From positions 1-27,118 of IMG/VR virus record IMGVR_UViG_3300032296_004527: a stretch of DNA of 27,118 nucleotides; one strand, given 5' to 3'. The DNA comes from a virus. Below the pieces are notes generated by a model that worked only from the letters and a program-made list of their open reading frames with translations, was not told the DNA's origin and did no database searches. Numbering within the stretch: position 1 is the stretch's first letter; each line of letters opens with the position of its first letter. Positions 1 through 6,851 of the stretch are shown piece by piece. The translations under genes and the position numbers were made by a program.

Positions 1-881
1 ACCGTCATGGCCCCGCTCCTGTAGAAGTAGTCGCACTCCGTGCCGGTTATAGGCCTGTCGTAGAGCTCGGAGCAGTGAATCTTTTTGTACCTTGCTAGCG
101 AGGCCATCTCGCCGACGATGCGCTCGTAATCGTCCTCGTTCGGCGTCCTGCCGTACCTGTCGCCGTAGGGGACCATGAAAAGCCTGCCGAAGGTGTGGCC
201 GCTAAGGACTGCCCTTGGCCTGACGGTGTGGAAGAGCTTCCTGACGGCCATGACTGGCGCAACGCTTTGCCTCTGGGGATCCTTTGGGGTCGGGAAGTTC
301 CTGTTGGGGTCGACGCCGTCTACCTCCCTGGATCTGGTGTAGGAGTCCGGCGAGACCACGGGCACGAAGTGTATCTCCCTCGTGTCGATGATGGATGTGG
401 CCTGCTCGTCCCTTCCGTACTCCCCGAGGAGGGTCCCGATGTAAGCCATGAGTGTGCCCGTGGCGAGAGGCTCGTTGCCGTGCAGGCAGCCGATGACCAT
501 GACTGGAACCTTCGGTGAGTCGCCCTTGGTGCTCGATATTTTCAGGCAGTGAAGGTCCGTTCCCCTGCTGCTCTGCCCGTAAACGCTGAGCGAGGTGAGG
601 TGCGGCGCCTCCTCGTTCCACCTCTTGAGCTGCTCCACGATCTCCGGATAGCTCAGGTGGTTTGGTACTTTCAGGGTGATGCTGGGTGTTACGGGGCCAT
701 TAGGCTTCCGCTCTAACTGGCTTTCCGCATGCTTTTCGGGCTCGGCTTGCCTTGGCGAGGGGGCGTAAGCCCGTGGATTCTTGGCCCAGTATGCGATGGC
801 GAGCGACAAGCCGAGTGCGACCACGGCGATCCTGATCCTCCAGTCGGGTTTCTGGGTGCCTAGTTCGGTGGTGGCTGTCAT
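1..881 (-). CDS. Membrane-anchored M14-family zinc carboxypeptidase, C-terminal part missing
   Basis: This gene runs off the left edge; 293 codons from its N-terminus are present. Reading from the ATG at 881, an N-terminal hydrophobic segment (about residues 17-32, IAVVALGLSLAIAYW) is followed by a charged, proline-rich linker and then a carboxypeptidase domain. Visible M14 hallmarks are the zinc motif HGNE (H134, E137), the substrate-binding DPNRNF (N193, R194, N195) and the third zinc ligand in SGH (H229). The catalytic glutamate lies beyond the edge. M14 enzymes remove C-terminal residues from peptides or cleave peptidoglycan stem peptides, so the substrate is open. The anchor predicts a catalytic domain outside the cytoplasmic membrane. 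An in-frame TGA two codons before the ATG fixes the start. It is divergent from the gene at 925 and shares the TATATA box at 913-918. It is the first of five peptidase genes in this window. Confidence 0.85.
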   Translation of the reverse strand, partial: MTATTELGTQKPDWRIRIAVVALGLSLAIAYWAKNPRAYAPSPRQAEPEKHAESQLERKPNGPVTPSITLKVPNHLSYPEIVEQLKRWNEEAPHLTSLSVYGQSSRGTDLHCLKISSTKGDSPKVPVMVIGCLHGNEPLATGTLMAYIGTLLGEYGRDEQATSIIDTREIHFVPVVSPDSYTRSREVDGVDPNRNFPTPKDPQRQSVAPVMAVRKLFHTVRPRAVLSGHTFGRLFMVPYGDRYGRTPNEDDYERIVGEMASLARYKKIHCSELYDRPITGTECDYFYRSGAMT

Positions 882-912
882 TCCTGCTCACGACAAATAG
901 GTGCGGTGGAGG

Positions 913-918
913 TATATA
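913..918. promoter_or_regulatory. T4-late-type promoter box, bidirectional
   Basis: TATATA lies inside the perfect 12-bp palindrome AGGTATATACCT (910-921), between the divergent genes starting at 881 (minus) and 925 (plus). By the spacing of T4 late promoters, transcription would begin about six bases after the eight-base box in either direction. This is inferred from similarity to other intergenic boxes in the window. Confidence 0.6.
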
Positions 919-924
919 CCTAAC

Positions 925-1158
925 ATGATGACTTTCCGTGAATACCTGAAGATGCGTGAGTGGTACGGCGGGTCGGCGAACGACCCGTCGAACGTCGAAG
1001 ATGAGGGTGACGGCGGGGACGGCGTCGAAAAGAGGATGGTGAAACCTGGCGCATTTCCGACCTACGGCGATGACGAGATGCCGATAACGGACAGAAACAG
1101 GAAATCCAAGCCAAGCTACATGAGGAAGGGCGGCGTCCGTCGCCGTGGAAAGATCTAA
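925..1158 (+). CDS. Small protein with capsid-targeting-like N-terminus
   Basis: Unknown 77-residue protein. It is rich in D/E and G in the middle and basic at its C-terminus (RKGGVRRRGKI). Its N-terminus, read from the second Met (928), is MTFREYLKMRE, which matches MNFKEWITISE of the next gene position by position. Both resemble MKTYQEFIAE, the T4 capsid targeting sequence that directs internal head proteins into the prohead. I start it at ATG 925 because the frame upstream of it contains the promoter box itself. No Shine-Dalgarno site lies between box and start, and the expected transcription start falls on or beside the ATG, so the message may be leaderless. It is probably cotranscribed with the gene at 1192. 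A packaged internal protein is an inference only. Confidence 0.6.
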   Translation: MMTFREYLKMREWYGGSANDPSNVEDEGDGGDGVEKRMVKPGAFPTYGDDEMPITDRNRKSKPSYMRKGGVRRRGKI

Positions 1159-1191
1159 GCAAAGTGATATTGGGGATGAAGTGGAGGTCTG

Positions 1192-1836
1192 GTGAACTTC
1201 AAGGAATGGATAACAATATCAGAACGAACATTGTATCACGGCACGGTTGTGGACAATGAGGAATCCATACGCAAATATGGTTTGCAGGGTGGATGGCAAG
1301 GGCCGTTGGGCAGTTTTGTATCTAAGTTCTATGATGATGAAGAGCACGGTGAGCCCACGGAGGATGACGAGGTCGTATTTGCATCTGACAGGAATTCCTT
1401 GGGTAAATCCGTGACTGCGATGGTGCATCATATCGCTCAGAAACTAGGAAAAAACTTTCATTCCGTAACCGATAATGACATAAGGAATCATGGCTTGTTG
1501 GTCATGATCAAGGACAGCGATTTGAAGCCTTATTCTGCTCATGATCGCAGTTGGGCTCACAGTGTTCCCCCGAGAGGGGTCGAGGAAGGCGACTATTTCG
1601 ACAACATGATGAGTGGCGACGTGTACTTGCGTGGTGCGGCTTTGCTTCGATTTTTGAAGAGGAATGGTCAGTGGCCTCGCAATTGGGGTGTTGATAGCGG
1701 AGGGCGTTCTGACGCATTGCGAGGTCGTTTAGGGGCTATGGCGATAAGTCGTGGGCATGAAAAAAGCGATGCTTTAGAAAAAATATCCAAAGCACCTCTT
1801 AGTGTGGTAAGTGATCAATTGAAAAAATGGATTTAG
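1192..1836 (+). CDS. Putative ADP-ribosyltransferase with T4-like capsid-targeting N-terminus
   Basis: This 214-residue protein begins at a GTG with a good ribosome site (GGAGG, four bases upstream). Residues 1-11 read MNFKEWITISE. Right after them comes TLYHGT with a following I-x-x-x-GL (IRKYGL), the first motif of H-Y-E-type ADP-ribosyltransferases (PARP/Tpt1-like fold, NAD-binding His). A second strand, VVFASDRNSLGKSV, fits the usual position of the [FY]-x-[ST]-D-x-x-x-A region. Near residues 142-150, GDVYLRGAA fits the final motif, but Asp stands where Glu is expected, so activity is uncertain. The family moves ADP-ribose from NAD onto protein or nucleic acid. T4 Alt is an internal head protein with a cleavable targeting leader, injected with the DNA to modify host RNA polymerase. 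The I-S-E just before the domain resembles the [LI]-x-E site of the T4 prohead protease. Fold assignment is moderate; the injected-effector role is inference. Confidence 0.6.
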   Translation: MNFKEWITISERTLYHGTVVDNEESIRKYGLQGGWQGPLGSFVSKFYDDEEHGEPTEDDEVVFASDRNSLGKSVTAMVHHIAQKLGKNFHSVTDNDIRNHGLLVMIKDSDLKPYSAHDRSWAHSVPPRGVEEGDYFDNMMSGDVYLRGAALLRFLKRNGQWPRNWGVDSGGRSDALRGRLGAMAISRGHEKSDALEKISKAPLSVVSDQLKKWI

Positions 1837-1863
1837 ATTGCACCGACTCGAGGCAAGAATCTT

Positions 1864-2589
1864 TTACTTGAGGGGCTGAAGGATGTAGTCCTTCTCGTAT
1901 GCTCCCTGCGTGCGGTTCCTGTCGATTATGGGCATCGTGGGCACCTTGGGAGCGTACTTCTTCGGGATTATGTCGTTGTCTGCGTAGATTGCCGAGACCC
2001 AGCCCTCGCCACGCCTCTTCCTGTGGAACTCCGCCATAGTCCATGTCCTGACGGCAAGAGTCCTGTCGGAGTTGTTGATGTACTTGACTATGCCTTTCTC
2101 CTCGTCGAAGTGGACGAGAAGCATGGCGTGGCCGGGAACGCAGAACAGGACGCCACGCCTTTCCTTGACGACGGCCTTCCTGATGAGGGACAGGTCCGAT
2201 GCGTTCTCGGTCGTCTCGAACTTTACTCCTAGCTGCCGCATCTTCCTGGCGAACGAATAGGCGTTTGCGTAGCTCTGGCAGTCAGGGTCGTCCGTCAGGT
2301 TCATGAGCTTGGGCTCTTCGGCGTAGCGGCCTAGCGCCTCCGTGGTTGCCCAAACGCACTGAATTCCCGTCTTGTTGTAAACCCTGTCCCTCATCGGTAT
2401 GGGGACCATCACGTCGGAAAGGTCCTCGTCCACTGCGCCCTCGATGGCCGCTATGGGGTTGGTGTCCTTCGCAAGGTAGACGTTCGGGTACTGAAGGTTC
2501 GCCAGCTCCTCCGGCTGGTCCGGTGCGATCTGGCCGGTGGCGGTCAGGTTCGCCAAAAGGAAAACGAAAGCGTAGAAAAATCTCTTCAT
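1864..2589 (-). CDS. Exported papain/C39-like cysteine peptidase
   Basis: A 241-residue protein starting at ATG 2589, chosen because GGGAGG lies just upstream and the product then begins with a clean signal peptide (MKRFFYAFVFLLANLTATGQ). After a proline-rich stretch, GIQCVWATTEA places the presumed nucleophile at C78 at the start of a helix. GHAMLLVHF (H154 or H160) and YINNSD (N172-D175) supply the His and Asn/Asp, in the order typical of the C39-like/papain superfamily. C104 and C150 could form a disulfide or be spare cysteines. These enzymes cleave peptide bonds, or in related groups amide bonds of peptidoglycan. The signal peptide predicts a periplasmic or external location. A T4-consensus late promoter (TATAAATA on the minus strand, 2653-2660) stands upstream. 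It converges on the ADP-ribosyltransferase gene with a 27-base gap. The superfamily is likely; the substrate is unknown. Confidence 0.7.
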   Translation of the reverse strand: MKRFFYAFVFLLANLTATGQIAPDQPEELANLQYPNVYLAKDTNPIAAIEGAVDEDLSDVMVPIPMRDRVYNKTGIQCVWATTEALGRYAEEPKLMNLTDDPDCQSYANAYSFARKMRQLGVKFETTENASDLSLIRKAVVKERRGVLFCVPGHAMLLVHFDEEKGIVKYINNSDRTLAVRTWTMAEFHRKRRGEGWVSAIYADNDIIPKKYAPKVPTMPIIDRNRTQGAYEKDYILQPLK

Positions 2590-2652
2590 GAACCTCCCTG
2601 TCATGTCAAGAATTGTTGAGGGCTGCTCTTCCATGCAGCTATGTATATCACT

Positions 2653-2660
2653 TATTTATA
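2653..2660 (-). promoter_or_regulatory. T4-late-type promoter, exact TATAAATA
   Basis: Read on the minus strand, 2660-2653 is TATAAATA, identical to the T4 late promoter consensus recognised by the gp55 sigma factor. It lies 63 bases before the ATG of the C39-like peptidase gene at 2589, in a short A/T-rich island. A second weaker A/T stretch (GATATACAT) follows closely. Confidence 0.7.
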
Positions 2661-2678
2661 TATTCATCTCACGCCCAC

Positions 2679-2710
2679 AAAAAACGAGCCCGGGCTGTTC
2701 GGCCCGGGCT
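2679..2710 (-). terminator. Rho-independent terminator of the acidic-protein gene
   Basis: A perfect 9-bp GC stem (AGCCCGGGC at 2687-2695 pairing with GCCCGGGCT at 2702-2710, six-base loop) is followed on the minus strand by six T residues (complement of 2679-2684). It lies 28 bases past the stop of the gene ending at 2738 and separates it from the peptidase gene downstream. Confidence 0.85.
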
Positions 2711-2737
2711 GTACCGTGACATTGTTGCGAATATCAC

Positions 2738-3031
2738 CTAATAGTTGTCTTCCTCGTCATCCTCCTCGTCGTAGTCCTCGTCGTCCTCGCTCTCCCAGTC
2801 GTAGTCATCGTCCTCGTCGTCTTCGTCCTTGTCCCAGTCGTCCTCTTCGTCTTCGTCGTCTTCGTCCCAGTCGTCCTCGTCCTCGTCTTCTTCTTCCTCG
2901 TCCTCGTCCCAATCATCGTCCTCGTCTTCTTCTTCCTCCTCGTCTTCGTCATCATCCCACTCGTCGATGTCGATGAGGCAGGGTTCGCCGAAGCGAGGCA
3001 TTCTCCAGAGTTCAACTAGGGCGAGGCTCAT
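2738..3031 (-). CDS. Extremely acidic Asp/Glu-rich protein
   Basis: A 97-residue protein with a normal first 25 residues (MSLALVELWRMPRFGEPC, then LIDIDEW). About 70 residues of almost pure Asp and Glu follow, broken by Trp at irregular 11-16 residue spacing and a few Tyr near the end. I start at ATG 3031, where AGGAG precedes it, rather than the in-frame ATG at 3079, which would overlap the divergent promoter region. No family is recognised. Strongly acidic phage proteins can mimic DNA, bind basic partners or calcium, or act as chaperones or scaffold parts, but nothing here selects among these. The gene has its own strong terminator, so it is probably well expressed. The region is a GAN-type trinucleotide-rich tract that could change length by slippage. 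Coding is likely because start, ribosome site and terminator agree. Confidence 0.7.
   Translation of the reverse strand: MSLALVELWRMPRFGEPCLIDIDEWDDDEDEEEEEDEDDDWDEDEEEEDEDEDDWDEDDEDEEDDWDKDEDDEDDDYDWESEDDEDYDEEDDEEDNY
2745..2960 (-). repeat. GAN trinucleotide-rich low-complexity tract
   Basis: On the minus strand this tract is an irregular run of GAC, GAT, GAG and GAA codons, giving the Asp/Glu tail of the acidic protein. The plus strand is correspondingly dominated by TCN triplets. Its long open plus-strand frame is a by-product of this composition. Confidence 0.8.
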
Positions 3032-3081
3032 GATCTGTCTCCTTTTATCAAAACTGTTAATACATATCATAGGAGACATTT

Positions 3082-3528
3082 ATGAAAATTGGTCATATAC
3101 TCTGCTGCATTTTTATGTTTTTTTCAAGCGGTTGTGCATTCGCACCTTTCCTTGTCAGCCCAATAGTCACGGGCGTTCTGATGTGGAAGGAAGGCGAGGC
3201 GAGGAAGTACTATAAGGACGAGCTCAAGACAATCCACCGCTCCGTCATCTTGTCTCTCAGGGAGCTTGGACACCCGGTTGCGGAAGACAAGCCCAGCAAG
3301 CAGGGCTTCTACATAGTCGCCGGCGAGGGAAGCAAGTTCAAAATCAAGCTCATCAAGGTCAAGGACAACATAACCGAGGTCCGCTGCAGGATAGACTTCA
3401 TGGGCGACAAGCCTTACGCCGAGCTGCTTTACGCAGAGATCGACTCAAACACTGACGTGGTTGAGTATGACGACGGCGGCAGGCCGACGAAGGGAAGGCG
3501 TCGCCTCAGGGACAGGCTGGGGAACTAG
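3082..3528 (+). CDS. Predicted lipoprotein, DUF3568-like
   Basis: A 148-residue protein. Its N-terminus MKIGHILCCIFMFFSSGC is a lipoprotein signal with lipobox S-S-G-C (C18 acylated). Residues 19-39 are hydrophobic. The soluble part, from about residue 45, reads like the small alpha/beta lipoproteins grouped as DUF3568: a helix (YYKDELKTIHRSVILSLREL), a strand pair, then D/N-rich strands. That family resemblance is tentative. The protein should sit in the envelope of a diderm host during infection, for example in superinfection exclusion or spanin-like work, though no spanin features are evident. The ribosome site AGGAG precedes ATG 3082 by eight bases. The divergent gap from the acidic-protein gene is 50 bases and holds only a weak box (TACATATCAT). 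Its TAG overlaps the stop of the convergent metalloprotease in a shared CTAG. Confidence 0.7.
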   Translation: MKIGHILCCIFMFFSSGCAFAPFLVSPIVTGVLMWKEGEARKYYKDELKTIHRSVILSLRELGHPVAEDKPSKQGFYIVAGEGSKFKIKLIKVKDNITEVRCRIDFMGDKPYAELLYAEIDSNTDVVEYDDGGRPTKGRRRLRDRLGN

Positions 3529-5234
3529 CAGACCCTGCGTGACGCCCTGTTGCAGACCCTTACGCCCTTGGACTGCCCGACGTTCAGCCTGGTGTAACAC
3601 CCCGTCTTTGGCGGGGGCGTAGGCGTTGGCGATGCGCAGTCGCACGGCCTTGGCAGGCAGTTCGTTCCGCTCCCGCACTTGACGCAGCCGGCGTTGTTCT
3701 TGGGCTTCCAAGGCTTTTGGTACTCCGGTGCGCCGGGTATGCAGTAGTTTGGCTTGTTGCAGCCGCACGCTGCGATCATGAGCCTGACGAGCTTGCCGTC
3801 CTCAACTGCGAATAGCGCCTTGTCGTCGCCGGAGGCTAGGTTCCTCGCCTCGATCTGGTCAAGGCAGGACATGGCTGCGTCGATCGCCTCCTGCCCTGTC
3901 GTCTCTATCGCTAGGGACATCACGCCGTCCCCGTCGAAGTAGTAGCAAGACTCGTCGGCAAGCTCTACCTCGGCCTGGTACAGCGGGTTTGCGGAAAGGG
4001 CGGTGACGGTGTCAGCAACCTTGCCTCTGCCTGCGCCCGATTTCCTGAGTATCTTGATGTCGCCAGCCGTGTCGATCAAGGCTGCCTCGCCGAGCTCAGA
4101 CAGCATCTGGTCGTATGTCTTAGACTCGAGCATCTTGATGACAGGCTGGATCAGCTTGTAGTCCGTGAAGACCGTACGCATGGTGTTCTGATGCGTGCCG
4201 CCGAGCGATGAGTCCGCCACGAGCATCTCTTGGCAGACGGCGTGCAGGAGCTTTGGCGTCCTGGGCACCTTGGAGACAGAGATGAGTAGGCGATCAATCA
4301 TGGCGTCCCTCGCCCGAAGGAAGGAATCCACTTGGCTTACTCCTGACTTGGCTATCTCCTTCGACGCCTCGACAACGAGGCGGTAGAATGCACCGCTGAA
4401 GACCCTGCCGAAGCTGTGCGGCTCGTTGATGAGCTGGCTGGTCGGGCCGTCGGCTGGCAAGGTCTCGGGTGCGACATAGTTGAAGCGCATGCTCATGTCA
4501 CGCATGCTGCCGTTCTCCTCGGTGTAGCCGGGAGCTACCTTCCTGAGGGACGCACCGACCTCCATCGCTATGCGTGTGACGGGGTTTGACAGGGCAAGGT
4601 TGCCGCCGGTGTCCGAGATCGCACGCTCGACCACATCCCTGTTCATGGTCACAGAGACGAGGCAGCATATGTCTGCGAAGGACTCGTGGAAGGCCCAAGC
4701 CTCCGGGGCCTGCAGGCTCCAGAAGTCGGGACGCATCGCATCGAGATAGGCGTGGCCGAACTCGTGCGCCACCACATGCCTGGAGTCGCACAGAAAGATG
4801 TTCCTGCGAATGCCGTGGTCGGGGAAGTAGAAGAACTTCAGCGACCTCCTGTCGTAGAAGGCGTTTGCGTCCTGACCGGCCCTCGCCTGTAGACTTAGAA
4901 CGGATGCAGCAGCCCACCTTGCTGGTTTTTTTGCCCTGCGGCTCAGAAGGTATACCAGCGTGTCGTTTACAATTTGCCTGAGGGCGGCCGCTTGCTGCGG
5001 GGCGGTCTGAAGCGGGTATCCTCCACCCTTCTCGCCGGTTGCGGACATCGGCCACGCAGTCTTGCTCGGTATCGGCGAGTCGATTATAAGGTTTGGGAAG
5101 GTTGGGTCGATCTTGTATGACTTGTTGTTGCTGACTGGCCTCTTGGGTGCGAGTGCCTCACGCTCATCAATTGCCCCCTGCGGCAGCAGAGAAAGCACCT
5201 GTCTCCGGAACCAACTGATCAATCCTTTAAGCAT
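3525..5234 (-). CDS. Thermolysin-like zinc metalloprotease (gluzincin) with Cys-rich tail
   Basis: A 569-residue protein. The zinc motif HEFGH (H157, E158, H161) is followed 22 residues later by E184 in AFHESFAD, the typical third ligand of M4/thermolysin-like gluzincins. NEPHSFG (H273) fits the transition-state His of that fold. No standard signal peptide is seen: the first 20 residues are amphipathic (MLKGLISWFRRQVLSLLP). The final 80 residues carry about ten cysteines with a PTPTPPP spacer and look like a separate small disulfide- or metal-stabilised tail. The family cleaves peptide bonds on the N side of hydrophobic residues. Virion-associated, envelope or intracellular roles are all possible. 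GGAGG precedes ATG 5234, and the box at 5263-5268 is shared with the divergent gene at 5286. Its stop codon is shared with the lipoprotein gene in CTAG. Confidence 0.8.
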   Translation of the reverse strand: MLKGLISWFRRQVLSLLPQGAIDEREALAPKRPVSNNKSYKIDPTFPNLIIDSPIPSKTAWPMSATGEKGGGYPLQTAPQQAAALRQIVNDTLVYLLSRRAKKPARWAAASVLSLQARAGQDANAFYDRRSLKFFYFPDHGIRRNIFLCDSRHVVAHEFGHAYLDAMRPDFWSLQAPEAWAFHESFADICCLVSVTMNRDVVERAISDTGGNLALSNPVTRIAMEVGASLRKVAPGYTEENGSMRDMSMRFNYVAPETLPADGPTSQLINEPHSFGRVFSGAFYRLVVEASKEIAKSGVSQVDSFLRARDAMIDRLLISVSKVPRTPKLLHAVCQEMLVADSSLGGTHQNTMRTVFTDYKLIQPVIKMLESKTYDQMLSELGEAALIDTAGDIKILRKSGAGRGKVADTVTALSANPLYQAEVELADESCYYFDGDGVMSLAIETTGQEAIDAAMSCLDQIEARNLASGDDKALFAVEDGKLVRLMIAACGCNKPNYCIPGAPEYQKPWKPKNNAGCVKCGSGTNCLPRPCDCASPTPTPPPKTGCYTRLNVGQSKGVRVCNRASRRVC

Positions 5235-5262
5235 GTTCCTCCAGAAGTAATTGGCTCGTATG

Positions 5263-5268
5263 TATATA
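5263..5268. promoter_or_regulatory. T4-late-type promoter box, bidirectional
   Basis: TATATA lies between divergent genes starting at 5234 (minus) and 5286 (plus). On the plus strand the spacing predicts transcription starting at or next to the GGAG ribosome site (5276), giving a leader of about ten bases. On the minus strand the leader would be about 21 bases and carry GGAGG. Confidence 0.6.
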
Positions 5269-5285
5269 GTGTTCAGGAGTTCAAG

Positions 5286-5807
5286 ATGAGCCGTGAAAGT
5301 CTCCTGAGGGAAGCAAGAACCACCGAGGCCATGAAGAAGGGCTACATGGGCCTTGAGGGCAAGTTTGCCGTCATCGCCAAGACCCTAGGCCATCCCATCA
5401 TCCATCACGGCGGCAACACCGTCGAAAACAACTTTATAGACGACCCGTTTGACCTGCGTGACGAAGACGACATGCCGACGATGGACGCCGAGGACTCGAG
5501 CCACGAGCTGGGCGTCCACTTCGACGGGCTGTCCAGCGGCATAAACTTGTCGATCACGGTGAACCACTACCACCGTGAAATATCCTGCACGTTCGAGGGG
5601 CGAAAGGTCTATGTCGAGATGTCTGGCGAGCTTGAGGGTTTTGCGCCCGGGGAGTCCTGGGAGTCACACATCGAGACGCTTTACGGCAGGGCAAGAAAGA
5701 TAGAGAAGACAAGGAAGCCTGAGGAAAGGAAGCGACTGAACGCAGAGGCCGACAGGAGGAGGAGACAAATCCTGGAGGATTTTAGGGATAAATGGGGTCT
5801 TACCTGA
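5286..5807 (+). CDS. Unknown protein with basic coiled-coil C-terminus
   Basis: A 173-residue protein of no recognised family. The N-terminal part is mixed (helix RESLLREARTTEAMKK). The middle, about residues 40-115, is rich in Asp and His and seems beta-structured (INLSITVNHYHREISC, then FEGRKVYVEMSGEL). The last 50 residues are a highly charged Arg/Glu/Lys helix (KIEKTRKPEERKRLNAEADR) likely to form a coiled coil. GGAG lies ten bases before ATG 5286, itself just downstream of the shared TATATA box. It leads a three-gene plus-strand unit with the genes at 5818 and 6222. It is cytoplasmic by sequence; no function is proposed. Confidence 0.6.
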   Translation: MSRESLLREARTTEAMKKGYMGLEGKFAVIAKTLGHPIIHHGGNTVENNFIDDPFDLRDEDDMPTMDAEDSSHELGVHFDGLSSGINLSITVNHYHREISCTFEGRKVYVEMSGELEGFAPGESWESHIETLYGRARKIEKTRKPEERKRLNAEADRRRRQILEDFRDKWGLT

Positions 5808-5817
5808 TGGAGTAAAA

Positions 5818-6180
5818 ATGGAAACCTTGCTTTTTGACCTGATGCAGAACGGATTCATGATATTTCCCAGCAACGGGAGGTTTGTGGTAAGGAAGGAGGC
5901 TGTGCCCTCCAACATGCGTGTTATCGAGAGCCAAGAGGTTTCGACATACGAGGAGGCCATAGAGCTGGCTAAGGAAATGCACCTTGCGCCGCAGCAGCTC
6001 GTCTGGACTTGTGTCGCAAGGTACAACCGGGGGCTTGGAGTCGAGTACAGGGTGCTCCCCGACGTCTTTGCAGCGACGATCGAGGAGGCGAGGGCTTTCG
6101 CACAGGCCGAGACCGCACGTGTTTTCGACAAAAAGACGGTCGTTTCCGAGATAAGGGTTAGGGTCAAAAACTCTCCATAA
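5818..6180 (+). CDS. Unknown small protein
   Basis: A 120-residue protein starting ten bases after the previous stop, with GGAG as ribosome site. It looks like a compact alpha/beta domain: a strand pair around residues 13-26 (FMIFPSNGRFVVRKEA), helix STYEEAIELAKEM, strands at VWTCVARYN and VEYRVLP, helix TIEEARAFAQAETARVF, and a final strand VVSEIRVRV. The two helices each begin with [ST]-x-E-E-A, suggesting an internally repeated beta-beta-alpha unit. No catalytic motif or membrane segment is seen. It is cotranscribed with its neighbours. Its function is unknown. Confidence 0.6.
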   Translation: METLLFDLMQNGFMIFPSNGRFVVRKEAVPSNMRVIESQEVSTYEEAIELAKEMHLAPQQLVWTCVARYNRGLGVEYRVLPDVFAATIEEARAFAQAETARVFDKKTVVSEIRVRVKNSP

Positions 6181-6221
6181 GGCATAGATAGCGAAGAGGG
6201 TTCTCTAACCAGAGGTACAAA

Positions 6222-6782
6222 ATGGACGGTAACGTCAAGATCGAGCGTTGGACACTTGAGGACGGCAGAAGAGCCGAGAAGCGCATCGTTGAGACCGTCG
6301 ACGGCAACGGACTTGCCGAGAGGGTCATAGAGCTTCACATCGAGGATCCGAAGCCTCTGAGGCTCCAGTCTAGGGTCGTCGAGAAGATCAGGCCGGTCAT
6401 CTTCGAGCGCAAGGTCGAGAAGATCGACCCCTCAAACGGCGCAGTCATCGAGCAGAAGTTCGAGACGATCGAGCCTAGGACTAGCGGCAGCGTTGCGGAC
6501 AGTATGGGTCCAGGCGGCGTGTCGGCCCAGTCTCTAGGCGACCCGTCCGTGAAAGACGAGATAGTGAACGCCGTGGTCGCCGCCCTAAAGAGGGATCATG
6601 GCTGCCACAAGAAGCACGCAGCGAGGGCGGAGGCGAAGACCGTTCAGTCCCTTGGTCTGGCCGAGGAGATAGAGAAGCTCCAGAAGCCTCAGAGCGATGG
6701 TATGTCGATAATGGACAAGGTTCTCCTCGTGATCATCGCTTGCCAGGTTTTGGGTCTTGGCTACATCCTGTTCTTTATGTGA
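6222..6782 (+). CDS. Tail-anchored membrane protein of unknown function
   Basis: A 186-residue protein. The N-terminal 90 residues are beta-rich with a near-repeat (RVVEKIRPVIFERKVEKI, then VIEQKFETIEP). A Gly/Ser linker follows, then a helical region with CHKKHAARAEAKT and EEIEKLQK. Residues about 165-186 (VLLVIIACQVLGLGYILFF) form one hydrophobic segment ending at the C-terminus, so it is probably tail-anchored with its bulk in the cytoplasm. AGAGG precedes ATG 6222. It ends the plus-strand unit, and a 14-bp inverted repeat lies 34 bases after its stop. No lysis signature is clear enough to call it a holin or spanin. Confidence 0.6.
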   Translation: MDGNVKIERWTLEDGRRAEKRIVETVDGNGLAERVIELHIEDPKPLRLQSRVVEKIRPVIFERKVEKIDPSNGAVIEQKFETIEPRTSGSVADSMGPGGVSAQSLGDPSVKDEIVNAVVAALKRDHGCHKKHAARAEAKTVQSLGLAEEIEKLQKPQSDGMSIMDKVLLVIIACQVLGLGYILFFM

Positions 6783-6815
6783 CATGGGCGAAGGCTGGAT
6801 GTCCTTAATGGGCGA

Positions 6816-6851
6816 ATGGGCAGGTTGTGTCAAGTTGCACAACCTGCCCAT
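6816..6851. terminator. Long perfect inverted repeat between convergent genes, probable terminator
   Basis: A 14-bp perfect stem (6816-6829 with 6838-6851; arm sequence ATGGGCAGGTTGTG) with an eight-base loop lies in the 168-bp gap between convergent genes ending at 6782 and 6951. The T-run is poor on both strands, so a protein-binding site or RNA-stability hairpin is also possible. The rest of this gap shows only a weak 6-bp hairpin at 6907-6928. Confidence 0.5.

Noticed and set aside
2829-3215. Plus-strand frame encoding a poly-Ser protein
   Set aside because: It is the complement of the GAN tract of the acidic protein; its end overlaps the lipoprotein gene in another frame.
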